Below are positions 56,594-62,775 of a stretch of DNA of 62,775 nt, piece by piece. The translations under genes were made by a program, and so were the position numbers. The notes beneath the pieces were generated by a model. It searched no databases, was not told where the DNA came from, and saw only the letters and a program-made list of their open reading frames with translations. Within the stretch, counting starts at the first letter, position 1, and each line of letters begins with the position of its first letter. Origin of the DNA: Burkholderiaceae bacterium (GTDB lineage: Bacteria > Pseudomonadota > Gammaproteobacteria > Burkholderiales > Burkholderiaceae_D); NCBI GenBank assembly GCA_031291325.1, contig JARLJG010000006.1, forward strand, positions 1 to 62,775, written 5' to 3'.

Positions 56594-56732
56594 GGGAAAG
56601 TAAAAGCCAGCGTGGAATAGGAGGACTCAATTGTACGCAAATAGCGCGATGAAACGGCGAACCGTCGATTGGATTATCATGAGCGCAGTTTTTTGGAAGC
56701 AAGAATAGCTTGTTTTACTTTTAGGAATGGAT

Positions 56733-57320
56733 ATGACCATGATCGATACCGCAGCTTTCGATACGCTGTTTCGCAACGCACGCACCCATAACGGCTGGCT
56801 CGACAAGCCGGTAACGGATGCGCAATTGCAGGAAATCTACGATCTGCTGAAATGGGCGCCGACTTCGGCAAACTGTTCGCCGGCGCGCATCGTTTTCGTC
56901 AAATCGGCGGAGGGAAAAGAAAAATTGTTGCCTTGCATGGCGCCCGGCAATGTCGACAAAACCAAGGCAGCGCCGGTGACCGCGATCATCGGCATGGATA
57001 TGGCTTTTTACGAGAAATTGCCGCAACTGTTCCCGCATGCCGATGCCAAATCCTGGTTTGTCGGCAACCAGCCGATGATCGACGCCACCGCGTTCAGGAA
57101 TTCTTCGTTGCAAGGCGCTTATTTCATCGTCGCCGCCCGCGCAATCGGCCTGGATTGCGGCCCGATGTCCGGCTTCGATCCCGATAAGGTCAATGCCGCG
57201 TTTTTCGCCGGCACCTCGGTCAAGGTCAATTTCATTTGCAACCTCGGCTATGGCGACCCTGCCAAGTTGTATGGACGCTCGCCGCGCCTGTCGTTCGACG
57301 AGGCTTGCAAAGTAGTTTAA
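56733..57320 (+). CDS. rutE: Malonic semialdehyde reductase RutE (nitroreductase family)
   Basis: 195 residues from ATG 56733, which has AGGA 6 bases upstream; ATG 56727 would sit on the ribosome site. RutE-type motifs: [40 protein letters not shown] and [23 protein letters not shown]. In uracil degradation RutE reduces malonic semialdehyde to 3-hydroxypropionate using FMN and NAD(P)H. No other rut genes are nearby, so here it may serve general aldehyde detoxification. Its stop overlaps the convergent gene's stop. Confidence 0.87.
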   Translation: MTMIDTAAFDTLFRNARTHNGWLDKPVTDAQLQEIYDLLKWAPTSANCSPARIVFVKSAEGKEKLLPCMAPGNVDKTKAAPVTAIIGMDMAFYEKLPQLFPHADAKSWFVGNQPMIDATAFRNSSLQGAYFIVAARAIGLDCGPMSGFDPDKVNAAFFAGTSVKVNFICNLGYGDPAKLYGRSPRLSFDEACKVV

Positions 57321-57901
57321 GCCTGTTCGCCTAACCCGAAGATCAGCAGCCAGCATCCGAGCAACGCAAAGATGCCGGCTGCGGCCAGCCGCACCCATTT
57401 GAGCGGCAGCCAGTTTGCAGTGGTTTTGCCGAGCAGGATGGCAGGCAAGATCGAGCACATCAATCCCACGCTCGAACCCGCCATCACCCAGCCGACCTCG
57501 TGATATTTCGCCGCCAGCAGAAACGTCGCGGCTTGCGATTTGTCGCCCATTTCTGCCAGCAAGAAGGTGACGAAAGCGGTCAATACCAGGCTCGCCGATG
57601 CCTTCATCTGCGGCACTTCGTCTTCGTGCATTTTCTCCGGGATCAAGGTCCAGGCAGCGACCGCAAAAAACATCGCCACCAGGATCCAGCGCAGCACCGG
57701 CAAGGAAAAGATATTCGACATGAAGGCGCCCAGCCACGCGGTGACGCCCATCGACAGAATGGTTGCCAGCAACACGCCGCCGGCAACCGGCCACGGTTTG
57801 CGATAGCGCGCCGCCAGCAGCAGCGCCAGGACTTGTGTCTTGTCGCCCATTTCGCCGATGGCGACGATCACGGCAGTGTTTGAAAATGCCTCGATGCTCA
57901 T
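57317..57901 (-). CDS. GDT1/TMEM165 (MneA)-type manganese/calcium exporter
   Basis: 194 residues with six helices. It carries both copies of the family motif, [17 protein letters not shown] and [17 protein letters not shown], which form the ion path. Bacterial members export Mn2+ (MneA). ATG 57901 overlaps the nth stop (ATGA), so the three genes rsxB, nth and this exporter are one transcript, reading leftward. Convergent with rutE. Confidence 0.88.
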   Translation of the reverse strand: MSIEAFSNTAVIVAIGEMGDKTQVLALLLAARYRKPWPVAGGVLLATILSMGVTAWLGAFMSNIFSLPVLRWILVAMFFAVAAWTLIPEKMHEDEVPQMKASASLVLTAFVTFLLAEMGDKSQAATFLLAAKYHEVGWVMAGSSVGLMCSILPAILLGKTTANWLPLKWVRLAAAGIFALLGCWLLIFGLGEQA

Positions 57902-58548
57902 ACGCCCTTGCTCGGCAGCGGTGTCTTGGTTTTCCATTCGCACAGGTCGGCGATCATGCAGTTCCAGCATTGCGGATTGCGCGCGGTGCAGGTGTAGCGC
58001 CCATGCAGGATCAGCCAGTGGTGCGCGTCGTTGACGAATTCGGCGGGCGTCGTGTCGATCAATTTTTGTTCGACTTCATCGACGTTTTTTCCGGGCGCGA
58101 TGCCGGTGCGGTTCGAGACCCGGAAAATATGCGTATCGACCGCAATCGTCGCTTGTCCGAAAGCGGTATTCAACACCACATTGGCGGTCTTGCGGCCGAC
58201 GCCGGGCAGCGCTTGCAGCGCCTCGCGCGTGCGCGGCACGTCGCCGCCGTGTTGCTCCTGTAGCAGGCGGCAGGTTTCGATCACGTTTTTCGCCTTGGTG
58301 CGGTATAAGCCGATGCTTTGTATGAACGGAACCAGGCCATCGACGCCGAGCGCAAGAATCGCCTGCGGCGTGTTGGCGACCGGATATAGTCGGCGCGTGG
58401 CCTTGTTGACCGAGACATCGGTCGCCTGCGCGGACAGGATCACGGCGATCAGCAATTCGAACGGCGTCGTATATTCCAGCTCGGTGGTCGGATGCGGATT
58501 TGCCGCTTGCAGGCGCAAAAATTGCTGGCGTCGTTTTTCAGCGTTCAC
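57898..58548 (-). CDS. nth: Endonuclease III
   Basis: 216 residues, standard length. The helix-hairpin-helix with the catalytic Lys is LPGVGRKTANVVLNTAFG, the catalytic Asp is in VDTHIFRVSNR and the C-terminal iron-sulfur cluster is C-x6-C-x2-C-x5-C (CTARNPQCWNCMIADLC). It excises oxidised pyrimidines. It starts immediately after the rsxB stop. Confidence 0.96.
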   Translation of the reverse strand: MNAEKRRQQFLRLQAANPHPTTELEYTTPFELLIAVILSAQATDVSVNKATRRLYPVANTPQAILALGVDGLVPFIQSIGLYRTKAKNVIETCRLLQEQHGGDVPRTREALQALPGVGRKTANVVLNTAFGQATIAVDTHIFRVSNRTGIAPGKNVDEVEQKLIDTTPAEFVNDAHHWLILHGRYTCTARNPQCWNCMIADLCEWKTKTPLPSKGV

Positions 58549-59256
58549 TTAGTCTTCATCCTTCCGCGGCGCTTGGTCTTTTGCTTGTTCCTTTTTCAGC
58601 CGCGCTCGCTCCATCGCTGCCTGGATGATGGCTCTCTTGCGTTCCTTTTCGGCCAGTTCGGCTGGCGTGACGGGTATTTCCGCTTCGACTGCTTTTAATT
58701 TCGTCACCGCCTTGGCGGCCAGCCGCGCATCGTTTTCTTCCTTTTCGCGCTGCAAGCGCCGGGTGCGGAAAGCGTAGCGTTGGCGGGCGTCGTCGGCTTG
58801 CTGTTGCGACCAGGCGGCCCAGCCGGTTTGGCCGGGCGTGATCGGGATCATGGCGATGCAATCGACCGGGCAGGGCGCCACGCACAGGTCGCAGCCGGTG
58901 CACAATTGCGGCAGCACCGTATGGATTTGCTTGGCGGCGCCGACGATGGCGTCGACCGGGCACGCCTGGATGCACAGGGTGCAGCCGATGCAGGCGTCTT
59001 CGTCGATCACGGCAACCGGGCGCTCGCGCTCGACGCCATTGACCGGATTGAGCGGGATCACCGGCTTGCCCAGCAATCGCGCCAGGCGTGCGATGCCTTC
59101 CGCGCCGCCGGGCGGGCATTGGTTATAGCCGGCTTGTCCGGCAGCGATTACCTCGGCGTATGGGCGACAGCCGGCATATGCGCACTTGGTGCATTGGGTT
59201 TGCGGCAGCAGATCTTCGATCCGGTCGGCGAGTGTGGGTTGTTTCTGCTCTGGCAT
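58549..59256 (-). CDS. rsxB: RnfB/RsxB-like iron-sulfur electron-transfer protein
   Basis: 235 residues. The four-Cys domain [32 protein letters not shown] is followed by two ferredoxin-type clusters: [16 protein letters not shown] and [16 protein letters not shown]. The C-terminus (about 150-235) is a Lys/Glu/Arg-rich helical tail. The N-terminal membrane helix of classical RnfB is missing. The gene stands without rnfA, C, D, G or E, as is common in Betaproteobacteria, next to nth as in E. coli. It may deliver electrons to soluble partners. Confidence 0.9.
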   Translation of the reverse strand: MPEQKQPTLADRIEDLLPQTQCTKCAYAGCRPYAEVIAAGQAGYNQCPPGGAEGIARLARLLGKPVIPLNPVNGVERERPVAVIDEDACIGCTLCIQACPVDAIVGAAKQIHTVLPQLCTGCDLCVAPCPVDCIAMIPITPGQTGWAAWSQQQADDARQRYAFRTRRLQREKEENDARLAAKAVTKLKAVEAEIPVTPAELAEKERKRAIIQAAMERARLKKEQAKDQAPRKDED

Positions 59257-59297
59257 AGGGCTAGATTATACTGCGCGCCCGGCGGGCGACGGGTCGC

Positions 59298-59329
59298 AAA
59301 AAAGCCGCACGCCTTTTCAAGCGTGCGGC
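59298..59329 (-). terminator. Rho-independent terminator of phaZ
   Basis: A 9-bp stem (GCCGCACGC paired with GCGTGCGGC) with a loop CTTTTCAA. On the minus strand it is followed by TTTTTT. It lies 22 bases after the phaZ stop. Confidence 0.88.
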
Positions 59330-59351
59330 CTCTGGGAAAGCATCGACGATA

Positions 59352-60587
59352 TCAGGCGTTTTCGTTGATGAATTCCGTGATTTGCGGAGCAATGACTTCG
59401 CGCCAGCGACGGCCGGCAAAGATGCCGTAATGGCCGCATTTCGGCGCCATGAAATGCCGCTTCTTGGCCTTCGGGATGGCCGAGCACAAGTCGTGCGCGG
59501 CCTGGGTTTGCCCGATGCCCGAAATATCGTCCAATTCGCCTTCGATGGTAAACAGCGCAACCGTCTTGATGTCTTGCGGGCGCACCAGCTTGCCGCCGAC
59601 TTCCCAGGTGCCGGTCGGCAGGCTGAAGTCCTGGAACACCGCCTTGATGGTATCCAGGTAGTATTCGGCCGGCATATCCAGCACTGCATTGTATTCGTCG
59701 TAAAACTTGCGATGCTCTTCGGCCGACTCGTTGTCGCCTTCGCGCAGGTGGATATAGAAATCCCAGTGGCTTTGCGCATGGCGGCCCGGATTCATCGCGA
59801 TGAATCCCGCATGCTGCAGGAAACCGGGGTAGACCTTGCGGCCGAAGCCGGGATAATTCGGCGGCACGCTGTAAATCACCTGGTTTTCAAACCACGAGAA
59901 CGGCTTCTCGGTGGCCAGGTTGTTGACTTGGGTGGGCGACTTGCGCGGGTCGATCGGGCCGCCCATCATGGTCATCGTCTTCGGCAATTGCGGATCTTTT
60001 TCGCTCGCCATCAGCGAGATCGCCGCCAGCACCGGAACGGTCGGCTGGCAAACCGAAATGACGTGTAAATCCGGTCCCAGAAAGCGAATGAAGTCTTGCA
60101 CGTAGTAAATGTAATCGTGCAGGTGAAACGCGCCTTCCGATTGCGACACCATGCGCGCATCGGTCCAGTCGGTGATATACACGTCGTGATTGACCAGCAG
60201 TTGGCGCACGGTATCGCGCAGCAGCGTGGAATGATGGCCCGACAACGGCGCCACCAGCAGCACCGTGGTTTGCTTGAGTGCGGCGAATTCCTTGGCGCTG
60301 ATGTCTTTCTTGTAATGAATCAAGGTGCAGAACGGCCTTTTTTCGGCCACTTCTTCGACGATTGCCACCGACTTGCCGTTGACAACAACGGAATCGATCT
60401 CGAACGCTGGCTTTTCGTATTCCTTGCCGAGCCGGTACATCAATTCGTAACCGGCGGCGATGCGCTGCGAAAACGGCGTATGGGCCAGCGGCGACACCGG
60501 ATTGGTCAATAACTTGGACGACGCTTCCGCCCATTGGATAAATGGACTAAGAAAACTTCGGTTTAATTCGTGAAATTGGTAAAGCAT
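59352..60587 (-). CDS. phaZ: Intracellular polyhydroxyalkanoate depolymerase
   Basis: 411 residues, close to the Ralstonia PhaZ1 length. It uses a Cys nucleophile in a lipase-like box (VISVCQPTV, C180), with an Asp in EGELDDISG and the His in KCGHYGIFAG. It degrades stored polyhydroxybutyrate granules in the cytoplasm; no signal peptide is present. The start region MLYQFHELNRSFLSPF is typical. Its promoter region (60588-60950) has repeated A/T-rich TGC/GCA motifs. Confidence 0.93.
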   Translation of the reverse strand: MLYQFHELNRSFLSPFIQWAEASSKLLTNPVSPLAHTPFSQRIAAGYELMYRLGKEYEKPAFEIDSVVVNGKSVAIVEEVAEKRPFCTLIHYKKDISAKEFAALKQTTVLLVAPLSGHHSTLLRDTVRQLLVNHDVYITDWTDARMVSQSEGAFHLHDYIYYVQDFIRFLGPDLHVISVCQPTVPVLAAISLMASEKDPQLPKTMTMMGGPIDPRKSPTQVNNLATEKPFSWFENQVIYSVPPNYPGFGRKVYPGFLQHAGFIAMNPGRHAQSHWDFYIHLREGDNESAEEHRKFYDEYNAVLDMPAEYYLDTIKAVFQDFSLPTGTWEVGGKLVRPQDIKTVALFTIEGELDDISGIGQTQAAHDLCSAIPKAKKRHFMAPKCGHYGIFAGRRWREVIAPQITEFINENA

Positions 60588-60950
60588 ATTGTCCTCTGCG
60601 TATTGTGCCGATTCTGTTCGATTGTCTAGCTAAACCAATTTTGCTGCAATGCGTCAAAGACAATTTTTTGCAAAATATCACAAAAATGCATTATTTTTCG
60701 TGCAAAAAGCTGAAAAAATAACAAATACTGTCAAAACATCCTAATTTGGTTTGTCAAGAGAAATCATTTGACGAACAACAACATAACACAAAAGAACTAT
60801 ATTTGTTTTTCTGCACAAAGAATCGGTGCATTTCGCCGCCTGTACCCCGACCGTCGGCGCTCCGCCACAATTTAAAATGGCAGGATGGGATTGGAATTTT
60901 CCTCGGATACAATGTTGGATTCGTCAATCAATGCGGTTTTTGCCATTTCC
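60588..60950. other. AT-rich divergent promoter region of phaZ and the Sel1 gene
   Basis: 363 bases with no gene. It is much more AT-rich than the coding DNA. Around 60641-60709 the core TGC/GCA recurs in A/T tracts (TTTTTTGCAAAATA at 60664, AATGCATT at 60685, CGTGCAAAAAG at 60699), which could be sites for a PHA regulator such as PhaR. This is inference from the pattern. Confidence 0.45.
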
Positions 60951-62528
60951 ATGCGTAAAATTTTTGTCTGCCTCGTTTGCTGGATGATTTTCCATAGTTG
61001 TTGTGCGTTGGCCGAAGACGATGCCGGCATGATTGCCTATCGCCAAAAGGATTACGCGAGCGCGATGGCCGAATGGAAGACCGCTGCCGAACAGGGCAGT
61101 GCCCGCGCCAAGGCCAGCATCGGCGTGCTCTACGCCAGCGGTTTGGGCGTGGCGCAGGACGATGCCGAGGCACTGCGCTGGTTTCGCCAGGCCGCCGATC
61201 TGGGAAACCCCATCGGCCAATACAACCTGGGGGTCATGTACCGCGACGGGCGCGGCGTGGGCAAGGACGATGCCGAATCGGTGCGCTGGTTCTTGTTGGC
61301 CGCCAACCAGGGCGATTCGAACGCCAAGATCAACCTGGGCGCAGCCTATCGCGACGGCCACGGGGTGCCGAAAGATGCCAAGGAGGCGTTCCGCTGGTAT
61401 CACCTGGCGGCGCTACAGGGCAATATCGTCGCGCAAGGCTTGTTGGGCTTGTTGTACCAGCACGGCGATGGCGTTGCCAAGGATAGCAAGGAAGCCTTGG
61501 GGTGGTATCGCCTGGCCGCCGATCGCGGCTTCGACGATGCGCAGTACGAACTGGGCGGGATGTATGAAAACGGCGAGGGCGTCGCCAAGGATGAAAAAGA
61601 AGCGCTGCGCTGGTATCGTCGCGCCGCCGACCAGGGTTTTGCGCGTGCGCAGGATAAACTGGGGCAGATGTATCTGGCCGGCGCAGGAACCGCCAGGGAC
61701 GATGCCGAAGCGGTGCGCTGGTTTACACTCGCTGCCAGACAAGGGTTTGCGAGCGCGCAAAGCAGTCTCGGGGTGCGCTACGCCAACGGCGAAGGCGTGC
61801 TGAAGGATGACGCCGCTGCAGCGCGTTGGTATCGGATGGCGGCCGATCAAGGTTACGCAATCGCCCAATACAATCTGGCCGCGATGTATGCGGACGGGCG
61901 CGGCGTCGACAAGGACGACAAGGAGGCGGTGCGCTGGTACAGGCTGGCAGCAGCCCAGGGCAACCCCGGCGCCGGCAACAATCTTGGCATGATGTTGCTC
62001 AACGGCGAAGGCGTGGGCAAGGACGAGGCCGAAGGCGTGCGCCTGCTGCGCAGCGCGGCCGAGCAGGGGCTGGCCGAGGCGCAAGGCAACCTGGCGATGC
62101 TCTACGCCAGCTGGCGCGGCGTGCCCAGGGACGACAAGGAAGCGGTGCGTTGGTACAAGTTGGCCGCAGCGCAAGGCGATGCCGATGCCGAAAACAATCT
62201 TGGCTGGAGTTACCGCGAAGGTGTCGGTATCGAGCGCGATTATCGGCAAGCGGCCGATTGGTTCCGTCGTTCAGCGATCCAGGGCAATGCCTATGGACAG
62301 CACGCGCTGGGCTTGCTGTACCGCGACGGCAACGGCGTCAAGCAGAATCCAGCATTGGCCTATGCCTGGGTCGAGCTGGCCGCCAAAGCCAACTATCCGA
62401 ATGCAGTCGCCACGCGCGACAAACTGGCGGCGGCTGTGACGGCAACCGAGTTGAAGCAGGCGCGGGCGCTGGCTGCCGCCTGGAAACCGGGCGCGGATAT
62501 CCCGGAAGGCAAGCCGCAGCGCAAATAA
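60951..62528 (+). CDS. Exported protein with twelve Sel1 repeats
   Basis: 525 residues from ATG 60951. A signal peptide (MRKIFVCLVCWMIFHSCCAL then A|ED) is followed by twelve tandem Sel1-like repeats of exactly 36 residues (about 50-490). Most have the pattern LGxxYxxGxGVxKDxxEAxRWYRLAADQG. Sel1 repeats stack as a superhelical scaffold for protein binding, often in envelope or signalling complexes. In-frame upstream starts from 60885 lack a ribosome site and would hide the signal peptide. The binding partner is unknown. Confidence 0.88.
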   Translation: MRKIFVCLVCWMIFHSCCALAEDDAGMIAYRQKDYASAMAEWKTAAEQGSARAKASIGVLYASGLGVAQDDAEALRWFRQAADLGNPIGQYNLGVMYRDGRGVGKDDAESVRWFLLAANQGDSNAKINLGAAYRDGHGVPKDAKEAFRWYHLAALQGNIVAQGLLGLLYQHGDGVAKDSKEALGWYRLAADRGFDDAQYELGGMYENGEGVAKDEKEALRWYRRAADQGFARAQDKLGQMYLAGAGTARDDAEAVRWFTLAARQGFASAQSSLGVRYANGEGVLKDDAAAARWYRMAADQGYAIAQYNLAAMYADGRGVDKDDKEAVRWYRLAAAQGNPGAGNNLGMMLLNGEGVGKDEAEGVRLLRSAAEQGLAEAQGNLAMLYASWRGVPRDDKEAVRWYKLAAAQGDADAENNLGWSYREGVGIERDYRQAADWFRRSAIQGNAYGQHALGLLYRDGNGVKQNPALAYAWVELAAKANYPNAVATRDKLAAAVTATELKQARALAAAWKPGADIPEGKPQRK

Positions 62529-62567
62529 GGTATTTTGTGGCTAAGTCAATTGACTTCAATGCAACCT

Positions 62568-62691
62568 TCCGTCATTCCCGCGTAGGCGCTAATCGTTACC
62601 CATATCTTGAAGTGGCGTACGTCACCCCTCGCCCGCAGGCGGGAGAGGGGCGGGGCGGGCCGCGTAGGCTGAGGGAGTATGCCAAGTGTGA
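62568..62691. repeat. REP and GC-rich palindrome cluster after the Sel1 gene
   Basis: A degenerate single REP arm (CGTCATTCCCGCGTAGGCG, from about 62571) is followed by a palindrome at 62625-62650 (CCCCTCGCCCGC paired with GCGGGAGAGGGG, one mismatch). Then comes GAGGGAGTATGCC, which resembles the flank of the 6893 element in inverted orientation. This is the same dispersed family as in three other places in the window. Confidence 0.65.
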
Positions 62692-62775
62692 TACAGGCTG
62701 CGAACTTGAATATTTTTCCCATCAAGCCCAAGAAATTTCAGACTTTCTAATTTGACTTTAAGGGTCTTGGCAGCC

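Noticed and set aside
60951-62528. Sel1 repeat array as an assembly artefact
   Set aside because: The repeats differ clearly in DNA sequence, so they are not collapsed or duplicated reads.

Overview
The window is a high-GC, densely coded bacterial chromosome segment. Its gene content points to the Betaproteobacteria, order Burkholderiales, most likely an Oxalobacteraceae-type genome (Collimonas, Herminiimonas or Janthinobacterium relatives). The reasons are a stand-alone rnfB next to nth, an intracellular Cys-type PHA depolymerase, a DUF1841 protein, an N-type ATPase operon, and betaproteobacterial parC/parE. The genus is inferred, not proven. No prophage, integrase, transposase gene or CRISPR array was found. 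The only mobile DNA is short palindromic repeats and one 120-bp foldback MITE.

Layout. 1-10 kb: the end of a beta-barrel porin, an orphan PTS IIA protein, cheV, the lysA/lysR divergent pair with a REP-type palindrome between them, a second LysR, a small membrane protein coupled to an alpha/beta-hydrolase that lacks its nucleophile, a Yip1 protein and trhP. 9.9-20 kb: a hemerythrin gene behind an FNR-type box; a TetR regulator with two 16-bp operators leading a five-gene exporter operon (HlyD, double ABC ATPase, two permeases, outer-membrane factor; YbhGFSR type); and a TonB receptor. 20-29 kb: a complete N-ATPase operon (atpD-C-Q-R-B-E-F-A-G) with a perfect FNR box upstream, a DUF2127 gene at its end, and a cyclic-nucleotide-gated MscS channel before it. 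29-36.6 kb: an oxidoreductase, tRNA-Lys(CUU), an orphan GspE-like ATPase, a spermidine-synthase-like protein, a DNA glycosylase, an SDR and htpG.

36.7-43 kb: a MocR regulator divergent from an Asp/Glu racemase, LysE and DMT exporters, RidA and an aminotransferase, which looks like an amino-acid handling island; then a small ParE/RelE-type toxin-antitoxin pair with its own promoter. 43-48 kb: parC and parE, with a long inverted repeat between them. 48-53 kb: a receiver-like protein with an Asn at the phosphorylation site, azlCD, and a MoxR-GNAT-VWA cluster. 53-56 kb: a Sia-type signalling cassette (CBS-SpoIIE phosphatase, SiaB kinase, SiaC, SiaD diguanylate cyclase) carrying the MITE exactly at the phosphatase stop codon. 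56-62.8 kb: DUF1841, rutE, a GDT1-type Mn exporter, nth, rnfB, phaZ and a 12-repeat Sel1 protein.

The strongest leads are the Sia cassette with a soluble CBS-bearing phosphatase and a MITE in the operon, the FNR boxes in front of the N-ATPase and hemerythrin genes, the paired TetR operators, the predicted dead hydrolase with its coupled small protein, and the degenerate receiver next to parE. All functions come from reading the sequence; no database search was run.
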